IMG/VR virus record: IMGVR_UViG_3300042520_003271 | Span: 22,913-86,912 of that record | DNA: 64,000 bases | Source: a virus | Strand: one strand, 5' to 3' | In this document: one piece after another, positions 25,609 through 33,301 of the stretch | How the letters are laid out: every line of letters begins with the position of its first letter | Numbering within the stretch: position 1 is the first letter of the stretch | Program-made: the position numbers and the translations under genes | The notes under the pieces: generated by a model | What the model saw: the letters and a program-made list of their open reading frames with translations, nothing else | Databases searched by the model: none | Told to the model about the DNA's origin: nothing

Positions 25609-26016
25609 TTATGTCGTTTTTGCGCCCATTACGAAATGCCTAGGTTTTGGGTCGTGTTTGCCTGCTTGGTCTAGCTTGATCTTTAAATCTTCGACTTCTC
25701 CGGGCTGGCGCATATGACCGTATGGGTCATTATTAACTAATGTATGCTTATGCATGTCTCTTCTAGCGCCAGCGCGATCTAAATATCCATTGCCTCTGAC
25801 ATATGATATAATATTATCATAACCATAAAACCTTTCTGCTCTTGATGCGCCGCAGCGTGGACATTTTAGGGCGTCAGCTAATTCTTTACCAGCAGCTGAC
25901 ATGCTATGACTTGTCTCAAAAAGAACTTGAGCATCATACGTATCAGCATCGACACTAGAATTATCTTCAGCTAGCTTTTCTTCGCATGGAACGCATCTAT
26001 AAATATATTCTGGCAT
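25609..26016 (-). CDS. FmdB-type zinc-ribbon protein (135 aa)
   Basis: The N-terminal MPEYIYRCVPCEEK and the later ALKCPRCGASRAERFYGYD form a split two-CxxC zinc ribbon of the FmdB regulator type (MP.Y.Y.C..C ... C..C), with a longer insert between the pairs than usual. The C-terminal half is basic and His-containing (DMHKHTLVNNDPYGHMR) with KPRHFVMGAK at the end. It overlaps the GroES-like gene by one base and lies between that gene and the polymerase. Nucleic acid binding or a structural zinc role is likely; the target is unknown. Confidence 0.65.
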   Translation of the reverse strand: MPEYIYRCVPCEEKLAEDNSSVDADTYDAQVLFETSHSMSAAGKELADALKCPRCGASRAERFYGYDNIISYVRGNGYLDRAGARRDMHKHTLVNNDPYGHMRQPGEVEDLKIKLDQAGKHDPKPRHFVMGAKTT

Positions 26017-26453
26017 TATACGAACCTGTGGATGATAGGGTCTAATGTCATAATAATATTACGTTCAGATACGATAGTAATAGTCTTACCTTCGTATGGA
26101 TATTTGGTGCCTTTAATCTCAGTGATTATATTACGCGGCATAAAAGCTACAACATCGCCTATTATAACTTGCGCATTTGCAGTTGGAGGGACACCAGGCC
26201 CAACGCCAATCACCATGCCTTCGTTTTTAAGACGCTGATGATCAGGTATTTCGATTACCGATTCTTCTTCGAATCTTAATATAGCAACGAAATCATTAAG
26301 GCATTTGATTTCACGTATTTCAATTTCTTGGTATGTTTCTGACTCGCTGCCGCAACATTTCTTGGCTTTTGAGCATGCTTTCGGCTCATCGACGTTTACC
26401 TTGGTATTCGATGCAGTTTCTTCTTTGATTAACTTGGCGGTCTTCGGTATCAT
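26016..26453 (-). CDS. GroES-like co-chaperonin (145 aa)
   Basis: Residues about 48-145 fit the GroES fold: LNDFVAILRFEEE at the start, EGMVIGVGPGVPP in the middle, VIIGDVVAFMPRNI and ITIVSERNIIMTL at the end. Phages such as T4 (gp31) use such a protein to fold the capsid protein on host GroEL. The first 47 residues are an unusual extension with a Cys cluster (CSKAKKCCGSE) that could bind metal. AAAGGAGAT precedes the ATG. It overlaps both neighbours by 1-4 nt. No GroEL is visible here, so host GroEL is the expected partner. Confidence 0.72.
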   Translation of the reverse strand: MIPKTAKLIKEETASNTKVNVDEPKACSKAKKCCGSESETYQEIEIREIKCLNDFVAILRFEEESVIEIPDHQRLKNEGMVIGVGPGVPPTANAQVIIGDVVAFMPRNIITEIKGTKYPYEGKTITIVSERNIIMTLDPIIHRFV

Positions 26454-26647
26454 TTTATCTCCTTTAAGATTGGTTCTTCCACAATTTCAGTAAACGTTAT
26501 CTTGCTTTTGCTTTTTGTGATCGCAGGGCTATTTGGGATCCTTATCCCTAACCCTGTTCCTTCTGGAATTACATTGAAACCATTCCTCTCCATTGTTTGC
26601 GCCAATGTTTTCGAAACATTGACATCAATTATGATGCGCATCTTCAT
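26450..26647 (-). CDS. Unknown small protein (65 aa)
   Basis: Not recognised. AAGGAGATGG precedes the first ATG (MKMRIIIDVNVSK). The N-terminal part looks like a small alpha/beta unit and the C-terminal half is Lys/Ser/Glu-rich. It overlaps the GroES-like gene by 4 nt and meets the helicase gene end within one base, so it belongs to the same unit. The ribosome site lies within the end of the helicase gene, suggesting coupled translation. Confidence 0.6.
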   Translation of the reverse strand: MKMRIIIDVNVSKTLAQTMERNGFNVIPEGTGLGIRIPNSPAITKSKSKITFTEIVEEPILKEIK

Positions 26648-27987
26648 TAGGCCATCTCCTTAACTACCATAGTGTCATAATTAATCTCACAGGTGATTAA
26701 TTCATTCTTTGGACCATTTCTATTTTTAGCAACATAAAACCTTATTCTAGGCGGTTTTTCTAACTTATCCTCGATAGATTGGTTCAAACTAATTACATAG
26801 TCAAGTGCGAATTGTTTACCATAACTTTCAGCGGTTTTTGATAAATCAATTGGCTCTGAACCTTCCCCCCCGCTACGATTGGTCTGAGTAGCAGTGAAGA
26901 CTAATACGCTTTCGTTTTTTGCTAAACCACGTAGCTCAGTGGCGATATGCTTCTGTCTGGTATAATCATCTTTGTTATAAGCCGCATTACGGCTGACCAT
27001 TAAATCGAGGTAATCGACCACAACCACGTCAGGTTTCCAACCTTCTTTCCGTTTTAGATTATCTATTAAAGCATAAATATGGTCAACGCTGCATTCGTCT
27101 GGAGGGAATTCATATATCAATAATCTCTTATTATAGGTGTCTTTAATAGTATTAATGACTCTCCTAATATAATCTTGGTTGTTAGCCACTTGGTCCTGTG
27201 GAATGCCAGTGGTAGCTGAAAGACATCTTAGAGCTGTCTTTATAGTATCCAATTCGAAAGTCACAAGCAGAACGTCTTGGCCATTTGTGCCATCGTTATT
27301 AGCACCTTTAAGTGAAGATATCGCGTTATTGACCAAGAGTATCGATTTGCCTGTGTTAGTCGGCGCCAGCCAGCATAAGACTTCTTTAGGTGACGGGCCG
27401 CCATTATTTAGGATGCGATCTAACCTAGGGAAGCCAGTGGTTCGGTGATCTATGGCGTCTGCTTGAAATAATTTTTCGTATTGGTCGAGTAACCAAAAGC
27501 CACCCTCACCTATGTCTGTTACTTTATTGGCCTCGGAGACTATTTTTTCTAATTCTTCAAAGCGACCTGATTCATAGGCTTGTATAGCTTCTTCGCTATA
27601 GATTAAACCATAAGCTCGGTTCTTGGCCCACTTCATTAAAGTGTCTTTGATGATCGGCACTTCTCTAGGATCTGATTTTCTATCAAGCAGTTTGAACACT
27701 ATCTCAAAAGGCTGGTCAGACGTTAGTTGTTTTTCAACTATATCTCTTAACAAAGGCCTTGTAGGGATAATATTATATTTTTCGTAATAATTGAGGAGAA
27801 CCGCCATAACGTATTTGCATTCAGTTCGCCCAAACATGTCGGGCTTAAGATATCTCCCGACATTTGAAAAGAATTCTGGGTGGTCGAGTGCTAACGAGAT
27901 TATCGCTTCTTCTTGGTATTTTCCGAATGGTTTTTCATCATCATTATCATTTGTGTTGCCAGCATCATAAGAAACGATCTGTGTCAT
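26647..27987 (-). CDS. DnaB/gp41-type replicative helicase (446 aa)
   Basis: Hexameric 5'-3' replicative helicase. The N-terminal helical part (GKYQEEAIISLALDHPEFF) is followed by the RecA-like motor: Walker A APTNTGKS (residues 208-215), FELDTIKTALRCLS after it, the Walker B strand DVVVVDYLDL, and the motif-4 region AKNESVLVFTATQTNRSG. The C-terminus (RIRFYVAKNRNGPKNE) carries the KNR.G arginine-finger element of the family. Length is typical. It stands between RecA-side genes and the GroES-like gene. A primase or helicase loader is not visible in the window. Confidence 0.9.
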   Translation of the reverse strand: MTQIVSYDAGNTNDNDDEKPFGKYQEEAIISLALDHPEFFSNVGRYLKPDMFGRTECKYVMAVLLNYYEKYNIIPTRPLLRDIVEKQLTSDQPFEIVFKLLDRKSDPREVPIIKDTLMKWAKNRAYGLIYSEEAIQAYESGRFEELEKIVSEANKVTDIGEGGFWLLDQYEKLFQADAIDHRTTGFPRLDRILNNGGPSPKEVLCWLAPTNTGKSILLVNNAISSLKGANNDGTNGQDVLLVTFELDTIKTALRCLSATTGIPQDQVANNQDYIRRVINTIKDTYNKRLLIYEFPPDECSVDHIYALIDNLKRKEGWKPDVVVVDYLDLMVSRNAAYNKDDYTRQKHIATELRGLAKNESVLVFTATQTNRSGGEGSEPIDLSKTAESYGKQFALDYVISLNQSIEDKLEKPPRIRFYVAKNRNGPKNELITCEINYDTMVVKEMA

Positions 27988-27990
27988 TTA

Positions 27991-28323
27991 TTAGCCCGTT
28001 ACCCCGCAACTTGCGGAAATAAGTGATTGGATCGCCGTTAATTGACCAGCCAAATATCTTTCAGCGACCCCTAAAGCTTCACAATACGTCTGGAATTCGT
28101 CTTCCGTATAATAAACCTGCTGGGACCCAATACCACCAAAGCTAATTCTGTCGCCAAATACTCTTGGCGCACTTGGCTCGGCGGTTTTATACCTCAGACC
28201 ATATACCCATGTAGAATCGATTTTAGCCACTATACCGATTTTAACTGGTTCGATAAATCCTCTAGCGGCAGAGGATTTGAAATACACTATGTCATTAACA
28301 TCATATTTTGGACTATTTGCCAT
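27991..28323 (-). CDS. Unknown protein, beta-rich (110 aa)
   Basis: Not recognised. The start is placed at the ATG at 28321-28323 (MANSPKYDVNDIVYF), 11 nt inside the end of the recA gene; GAGG lies about 11 nt upstream. The N-terminal half looks like a small beta barrel, possibly KOW/SH3-like (YDVNDIVYFKSSAARGF, VKIGIVAKIDSTWVYGL). The C-terminal half is a helix (YCEALGVAERYLAGQL). It has two cysteines and no catalytic motif. Its position between recA and the helicase suggests a DNA-metabolism accessory role. Confidence 0.6.
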   Translation of the reverse strand: MANSPKYDVNDIVYFKSSAARGFIEPVKIGIVAKIDSTWVYGLRYKTAEPSAPRVFGDRISFGGIGSQQVYYTEDEFQTYCEALGVAERYLAGQLTAIQSLISASCGVTG

Positions 28324-29425
28324 TGGGGTCATCCTCATCATCAAGATATTTGTCATCTAAGTCATCATCGACCTTTACTTGGCCGAAGTCTGGGCCGAAG
28401 GCCTTTAAATATATTTCATCTTTTATCTTATTAAAAAGCACTTCGTCGTTCCTAAGAGCTTTGGATGCATTCTGGGCGCCATTACCTAGACTTTTGCCAT
28501 CGTAATTGAAGAATGAACCGCTCTTCGAAATAACACCGACATCAAGGCCTACATCTAAAAGCGATGAAACGGCATCGATACCTGCTATTGGGTATGATTT
28601 TGTACCATAAAAGATGTCGAACTCAGCTACCCTAAAAGGGGCAGCTACTTTGTTTTTAACTATTTTCATGGTAGTATGATGGCCGATAACAGTATCGTCT
28701 GAAGATTTTATAGCAGTGCTACGTTTAATCTCTGCTCTGACAGAGGCATAGTATTTAAGCGCTCGGCCGCCAGGCGTTACTTCTGGGTTACCGAAGACCA
28801 TGCCTACCTTTTCCCTAAGCTGATTTACGAACACCAAAGTAGTGCCGCTATTATTGCATTTGCCCTTTAATTTGCTTAAGGCTTTGGACATAAGCTGAGC
28901 AAGCGCACCCATAGTGGCTTTACCGATGTCCTCTTCTAAAATAGCTTTTGGTATAAGTGCGGCCACGGAGTCTACCACCACAAGGTCAACTTGGCCTGAT
29001 TCTACCAATACTTCTATTAGCCGAAATGCATCTTCACCGCTGTCTGGCTGAGAAATACAAAGTGTTTCTGTATCGACTCCCAGCCTTCTTGCCCATTCTA
29101 TATCTAGAGCGTGTTCTGCGTCAATATATGCCACAACACCATTGCGTTCTTTACCTTTAAAATAGTGCTTTTGGAAGGCTGAAGCGATGTGGAGGCAGGT
29201 CGTTGTTTTACCGCTGCTTTCTGGCCCAAATATTTCCAACGTTCGGCCGATGGGCACACCACCAGCTCCTAGAGCCTTGTCGATAGATGGAATACCAGTT
29301 GGAACTATACTAACATTGACTATACTGCTTCTGCCACGCATAATTGTTCCTGGCCCGAAATCTTTATCAATCCTCTTCATCAGATCTTGAAGGGTCTTCG
29401 GTGGGTCTTTCTTTTCTGCTTTCAT
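28313..29425 (-). CDS. recA: RecA recombinase (370 aa)
   Basis: ATP-dependent strand-exchange protein. The Walker A loop is GPESSGKT (residues 67-74), followed by YIDAEHALDIEWARRLG, the LVVVDSVAALIP strand and the DNA-binding L2 region NQLREKVGMVFGNPEVTPGG, then ALKYYASVRAEIKR. These are bacterial RecA features rather than T4 UvsX. The end is acidic (DDDLDDKYLDDEDDPNGK), as in cellular RecA. The N-terminal region is typical. It overlaps the flanking genes by 11 and 59 nt. Together with the gp32-like, UvsY-like and nuclease genes it makes a recombination-driven replication set. Confidence 0.93.
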   Translation of the reverse strand: MKAEKKDPPKTLQDLMKRIDKDFGPGTIMRGRSSIVNVSIVPTGIPSIDKALGAGGVPIGRTLEIFGPESSGKTTTCLHIASAFQKHYFKGKERNGVVAYIDAEHALDIEWARRLGVDTETLCISQPDSGEDAFRLIEVLVESGQVDLVVVDSVAALIPKAILEEDIGKATMGALAQLMSKALSKLKGKCNNSGTTLVFVNQLREKVGMVFGNPEVTPGGRALKYYASVRAEIKRSTAIKSSDDTVIGHHTTMKIVKNKVAAPFRVAEFDIFYGTKSYPIAGIDAVSSLLDVGLDVGVISKSGSFFNYDGKSLGNGAQNASKALRNDEVLFNKIKDEIYLKAFGPDFGQVKVDDDLDDKYLDDEDDPNGK

Positions 29426-29684
29426 AATTATTAAACTTTCCTAAAGAATTTAAGATGTTTGTAAAGGTCCTATGATAATCTAATACTTTCTTTACATCAA
29501 CCGCAGGTATCCGTATTACTATTGATTCTTTGGTCAATAGTAATTCATTTCCAATAGCTGCCGCCACCATCCACATACCGTTTGGGTTAAGCTGTTGACC
29601 CTCAGGGGCAGATAAATAGCTAACCCTACGGGTAGTATTTATAGTAACTTGATCGAATCTGCTTATTCTTTCTTCGTTTTCCAT
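29367..29684 (-). CDS. Unknown protein (105 aa)
   Basis: Not recognised. The start is taken at the ATG at 29682-29684 (MENEERISRFDQ) although no clear ribosome site precedes it; a TTG 8 codons upstream also lacks one. A beta-rich core (QVTINTTRRVSYLSA, LTKESIVIRIPAVDV) precedes a helix (VLDYHRTFTNILNSLGKFN) and a charged tail. It overlaps the recA start by 59 nt, an unusually long overlap, and begins 54 nt from the divergent plus-strand gene, so a divergent promoter region lies between them. Function unknown. Confidence 0.6.
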   Translation of the reverse strand: MENEERISRFDQVTINTTRRVSYLSAPEGQQLNPNGMWMVAAAIGNELLLTKESIVIRIPAVDVKKVLDYHRTFTNILNSLGKFNNYESRKERPTEDPSRSDEED

Positions 29685-29738
29685 CAGATAAATACCAATA
29701 ATTGACAATCAAATTTAAAATTTAAGTGAGGGATGAAT

Positions 29739-30251
29739 ATGAGCCTTAATAAAAAACAAAAGACTTTTCTAGAAGCACTTGATACTTACCTTAATCAGGA
29801 TGCTCAGCTTGGCCTAAAAGGTAATGATTCTAATAAATTAGATGATCAAGAACGAGTAGGTGGTTATGAATATGCTCGAAATGATGTATATTCAAAGTTC
29901 AGAGACAAATTATTAAAAGCCAATATAGTATATATAGGCCCAATCATGCGAGCATTCAATAGCGCTCATAATATTAGGATCTTTGGATCGCCCACCTTTT
30001 TAAGTGCTATGGAACGAGAATTAAAAGCTCAACCTATTGCTTCATCAGAAGTCGAAAAGGCTTTAGATATTGCTGAAAAATTATCAGAAGAATTAAAGAA
30101 GAGCGATTGGGCAGAACAAGATGCCGGTTTGAATTCTGATATGGATGGTATAAAAGAGGTTTCACAGCCAGAGCAAGCCTCTGAATTCGACATCATCAAG
30201 ACTGACCTTAACAAGAAAAATGTAAAGGATGTTAACAATGAATTTGAATGA
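29739..30251 (+). CDS. Unknown acidic helical protein (170 aa)
   Basis: Not recognised. The second ATG (29739, MSLNKKQK) has GAGGG seven nt upstream; the first (29733) overlaps that site. The protein is helical and rich in Lys, Glu and Asp, with NDVYSKFRDKLLKANIVYI in the middle and a long acidic C-terminus (EKALDIAEKLSEELKKSDW). No cysteine or catalytic motif. It is the first of two plus-strand genes set between minus-strand replication genes, and ends 14 nt past the start of the next. Confidence 0.6.
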   Translation: MSLNKKQKTFLEALDTYLNQDAQLGLKGNDSNKLDDQERVGGYEYARNDVYSKFRDKLLKANIVYIGPIMRAFNSAHNIRIFGSPTFLSAMERELKAQPIASSEVEKALDIAEKLSEELKKSDWAEQDAGLNSDMDGIKEVSQPEQASEFDIIKTDLNKKNVKDVNNEFE

Positions 30252-30456
30252 AGGCTTTCTAGGCCAAAAAATGCGTGAAGTCTTCGACAATAATTATTTT
30301 AATCCTGGGAGACAGCCTTCAGGATTTCTACCTCCATCCGGCTTTGATATCGGTAACAGCCAGAAGGGTGCTACCTCCTATTCTACAGGAGTTCCAGTTA
30401 GCGAAAGGCACCGACAATTTTTTGGGATGGGAAATAGGCCATACACTATTAGATAG
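30238..30456 (+). CDS. Small Gly/Pro-rich protein (72 aa)
   Basis: Not recognised. The ATG at 30238 (MNLNEGFLGQKMREVF) has AAAGGATG a few nt upstream. The middle is Pro/Gly/Ser-rich (NPGRQPSGFLPPSGFD) and probably flexible. Three aromatics and an Arg-rich end (HRQFFGMGNRPYTIR) could contact nucleic acid or a partner. It overlaps the previous gene by 14 nt and the convergent minus-strand gene by 8 nt at its end. Confidence 0.5.
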   Translation: MNLNEGFLGQKMREVFDNNYFNPGRQPSGFLPPSGFDIGNSQKGATSYSTGVPVSERHRQFFGMGNRPYTIR

Positions 30457-31249
30457 ATATCATACCACCGCCAGCACATTTTGGACAACTTGATTCGTTT
30501 TTACCATTTCTAACCAAACCGCTACCTCTACAAATCGGACAAGGCCTGGTCGTGTCTGCGTAGCCATTTTGGGAAAAATTCGCGAATTTATCGGATTTGC
30601 TCTCTTGAGCCATCTTTTTAAACCGCGCTTGTAATTTATCGTCATTTTCAGCTTTATTTATCATAATGTGCGTTTCGCCGAGACCATCTACCCTTTTCTG
30701 TGGGATAGCGATTGGTTGGCCGCCACGTCCTTCGACCATAGCCATCTTTACTTTTCCGATCCTAGCGTTTTCAGGTAGCTTATCTCCTAGACTATTAAAA
30801 TCATATGACTGATGAGCCGAGACATTACCCATTTCCGTCGATCCCCCCACTGATCTCATCACTTTTTTATCGATTATCTCTGTCGGGATCATATTCTCGT
30901 CGTCTTCCGTTATTATTTCTTTTGTAATTTGTACTCTAGCAGGCTGGCTGGTCGGTTGATTAGGAATATGTAAAACTTCTGGTGCTACGTGTATCTCCGT
31001 GGCCGTAAGAATCGATTTGCCAGACGGATTTAAAAGGCTAGATAGATCTATACTATATCCTAGCTCTTTAGCTTGTTTTATTAAATTATCTAGATCTACT
31101 TTTTTCTGAGCATATGCTTCCTTAAGCTGTTTAATCGAAGAATCAGAATGGACTTCACATAAATGGATGTCGACCTTCTTGCCGTCTTCCATCTGTATTG
31201 TTAGTTGAGAATTATCGCTGGCATCGTCGGTACATAAGAAACATTTCAT
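30449..31249 (-). CDS. Zinc-finger protein with DnaJ-type C-terminal motif (266 aa)
   Basis: Two metal-site candidates. The N-terminus MKCFLCTDD and later HLCEVHSD suggest a CxxC..CxxH finger. The C-terminus has CPICRGSGLV and CPKCAGGGMI, two CxxCxGxG-like units as in DnaJ-type zinc domains; both are short and the rest of DnaJ is absent. Between them is a helix (IKQLKEAYAQKKVDLDNLI) and a long flexible region. The ATG is preceded by GGAGGT, shared with the divergent gene. It may bind proteins as an adaptor or chaperone. Confidence 0.65.
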   Translation of the reverse strand: MKCFLCTDDASDNSQLTIQMEDGKKVDIHLCEVHSDSSIKQLKEAYAQKKVDLDNLIKQAKELGYSIDLSSLLNPSGKSILTATEIHVAPEVLHIPNQPTSQPARVQITKEIITEDDENMIPTEIIDKKVMRSVGGSTEMGNVSAHQSYDFNSLGDKLPENARIGKVKMAMVEGRGGQPIAIPQKRVDGLGETHIMINKAENDDKLQARFKKMAQESKSDKFANFSQNGYADTTRPCPICRGSGLVRNGKNESSCPKCAGGGMISI

Positions 31250-31260
31250 AAAGGACCTCC
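31250..31260. promoter_or_regulatory. Shared bidirectional ribosome binding sites (11 bp)
   Basis: The whole intergenic region between divergent genes at 31249 and 31261 is AAAGGACCTCC. On the plus strand AAAGGA lies 5 nt before ATG. On the minus strand the complement GGAGGTCCTTT places GGAGGT 5 nt before its ATG. No room remains for promoters, so transcripts for each gene must start inside the opposite gene. Confidence 0.75.
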
Positions 31261-31677
31261 ATGACTAAGTACACTATCATCGACATAGATCTAAATATTA
31301 ATATTGATGAATTAGCGACAGAGAATGCTCTGTATTTGACAGGTAAAGCCGGCGAAATACTTAAAGATACTATCCAAGACATTAAAGATCTAGCAGGTGC
31401 TGTCGAAGATAAGAAGAAAGAAAAAGACGTAGACAATGATTTTATTTATAAACTATTTAAAGATAACAAAGGCAGATTATCCAAAGCAGATCTATCTCAA
31501 TATATTCCCAAAAGATTTAAAACTTTCTCGACGATGATTATGAGATTTGGGAATTACCTCAGAAGGAGAGGAGAATTCGAGTATCTTCGCAAAGTAGAAA
31601 ACAAGGATGAATTCGCATATTATCTTGAAAGCATGCCATCAGACAGCGACACGCTTACTTCTCAAGAGCAGCCTTAA
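31261..31677 (+). CDS. Unknown charged protein (138 aa)
   Basis: Not recognised. AAAGGA lies 5 nt before the ATG in the 11-bp divergent intergenic region. The chain is charged: an N-terminal beta part (YTIIDIDLNINIDELATE), a basic middle (GAVEDKKKEKDVDNDF) and a Phe/Arg-rich end (IMRFGNYLRRRGEFEYLRK). It overlaps the convergent KdsB-like gene by 23 nt. No motif indicates activity. Confidence 0.6.
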   Translation: MTKYTIIDIDLNINIDELATENALYLTGKAGEILKDTIQDIKDLAGAVEDKKKEKDVDNDFIYKLFKDNKGRLSKADLSQYIPKRFKTFSTMIMRFGNYLRRRGEFEYLRKVENKDEFAYYLESMPSDSDTLTSQEQP

Positions 31678-32371
31678 ATGATTCTATGTTTTCGGGGGTG
31701 TCAATACCTATTGTTTCATAGTTAATTCTCACCATTTTTATGGCGTAGCCGTTCTCCAACCAAGATAATTGTTCAAGATTTTCTGATTTCTGATAATTAC
31801 TGCTAGTCGGTAAATCTGCCAAAACATCTCTTTTATAACCATAGATCCCGATGTGTTTACATGCTGAAGTGAATCCACCGTGTGGTATAGAAGATCTGCT
31901 AAAATATAACGCCATGTCGAAAACGTTTAACACTACCTTAACAGTATTCGGATCATTGTATTCTGCTTCGTTTCTGATAAAGGAATAGGCGCTGGCTAAT
32001 ACGATATCATTACTTATTTCGCCAAAAACGGCGTCGATACTATCGGCCTTAAATAGTGGTTCATCGGCTTGAAGATTTACAACTCTTGCATAGCCATTAA
32101 GCAATTCTTTTGATATATGCCTAACACGCTCGGTGCCGTTATTAAACTGTGGGGTCCGAATACAATCTACATCATAACCAAGACTATCGACGAATCTTTT
32201 AATATCTAAGTCTTCTGTCGCTACTATTATGCGATTTTTCTTCTTGCTAGCCAAAGCATTTTCAATAGTATACTGGATGATCGGCTTGCCTTTAACTTCG
32301 ATAAGCAGTTTTTTCTTTAATCTTGTCGATTTTAATCTGGCTGGAATAATAATAGCATTTGATTTAATCAT
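31655..32371 (-). CDS. kdsB: CMP-Kdo synthetase (KdsB-like, 238 aa)
   Basis: 3-deoxy-manno-octulosonate cytidylyltransferase: activates Kdo with CTP to CMP-Kdo, the donor for lipopolysaccharide core or capsule sugar. The signature near the start is IIPARLKSTRLKKKLL (residues 8-23), followed by IQYTIENALASKKKN and NLQADEPLF (99-107), matching the IPAR..STRLP and N.QGDEP elements of the family. Length 238 is slightly short (about 245-255). It overlaps the FAD-type gene by 4 nt and the convergent unknown gene by 23 nt. A phage gene for CMP-Kdo suggests modification of host LPS or a Kdo-containing glycan on the virion. Confidence 0.85.
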   Translation of the reverse strand: MIKSNAIIIPARLKSTRLKKKLLIEVKGKPIIQYTIENALASKKKNRIIVATEDLDIKRFVDSLGYDVDCIRTPQFNNGTERVRHISKELLNGYARVVNLQADEPLFKADSIDAVFGEISNDIVLASAYSFIRNEAEYNDPNTVKVVLNVFDMALYFSRSSIPHGGFTSACKHIGIYGYKRDVLADLPTSSNYQKSENLEQLSWLENGYAIKMVRINYETIGIDTPENIESFKAALEK

Positions 32372-33297
32372 TTTTTAAATCCGGTGTCAAGGGTATTTAA
32401 TAATCTTAAAAAACAACTCGCAACATCTAAACAAGGGTCCCATATAGCATAGCTACCAATCGGATGTATGTTCTCTTTTTTGAATATGCTTATGTCGATA
32501 GAATTCCCAAGTATTAAAGCCTGTTTAACCATAGTACCGTCTATTATTTCGAATTTTTTTAGAAAATTCTGCATATATATACCAGGGTGTAACATGTCTT
32601 TCAGAAAATAGAATAGATAACGACTCGGCGCGATGTTTGATACTTTAAAAAACTCGATATTACTATCTGCTACCATGATCTGGTTCGCGCCCTCGAAATC
32701 TAATTCTTCGGTATACAAATGCACATAATGCATGTCTTTTGATTTTAGCAAGCTGGTACGTCCTGTAAGACCATAAAGCACATCAGCAGGGATGGTGCTA
32801 ATAATGTTATCATATGGTTTTCGTTCATCGCCAAAGTAAATGTATCCATCTCTGATCGAAGTCGGTAGGCCAGCGGTAGCATTTTGCTTTAGCATGGGTA
32901 AGTATAGATCTAATAATGCTTTATATATTTCACTTATTCTCACATTATTATAAATCTGAAAGATGTCTTTTTGTAAGAAATATGGTATGCTTTGACCTGG
33001 TACATCATTACCATACACTTTATCTAACCAATCATTTATTACTATCTTGTCGCCATTTGTCGACAATATTCCATTCATCGACCATGATCTTTTATAAAAT
33101 ATCGAATTTACTAACTTTCCTGGCAATAATTTATCTATAATATAGTCTAAACGCTCATGCCTGCATAAGAAGTTATCATCCAATGGTGGATTGCTTGAGA
33201 AAAATCTGCTCTTATAAAAAGGTACTACTTGCCAATCAGCCCCAAGAATGTGTCGAGCAGTTAGACCAACTATGCCAGACCCTAAGATGTAATTCAT
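32368..33297 (-). CDS. FAD/NAD-binding Rossmann protein (309 aa)
   Basis: The start NYILGSGIVGLTARHILGAD carries the GxGxxG dinucleotide loop of the FAD-dependent oxidoreductases and UDP-galactopyranose mutase-like enzymes. Later sequence (DGYIYFGDERKPYDNIISTIP) gives a second mononucleotide-binding-like strand ending in TIP. Length is well below UDP-galactopyranose mutases and amine oxidases (about 370-500), so the substrate domain is reduced. It overlaps the KdsB gene by 4 nt and stops 4 nt from the zinc-ribbon gene. A sugar-nucleotide oxidoreductase or mutase acting with KdsB is possible; the substrate is unproven. Confidence 0.6.
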   Translation of the reverse strand: MNYILGSGIVGLTARHILGADWQVVPFYKSRFFSSNPPLDDNFLCRHERLDYIIDKLLPGKLVNSIFYKRSWSMNGILSTNGDKIVINDWLDKVYGNDVPGQSIPYFLQKDIFQIYNNVRISEIYKALLDLYLPMLKQNATAGLPTSIRDGYIYFGDERKPYDNIISTIPADVLYGLTGRTSLLKSKDMHYVHLYTEELDFEGANQIMVADSNIEFFKVSNIAPSRYLFYFLKDMLHPGIYMQNFLKKFEIIDGTMVKQALILGNSIDISIFKKENIHPIGSYAIWDPCLDVASCFLRLLNTLDTGFKK

Positions 33298-33301
33298 ATG
33301 C

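Noticed and set aside
29702-29732. Sigma-70 promoter from TTGACA at 29702 for the plus-strand gene at 29739
   Set aside because: No TATAAT-like hexamer is found 16-18 nt downstream of it.
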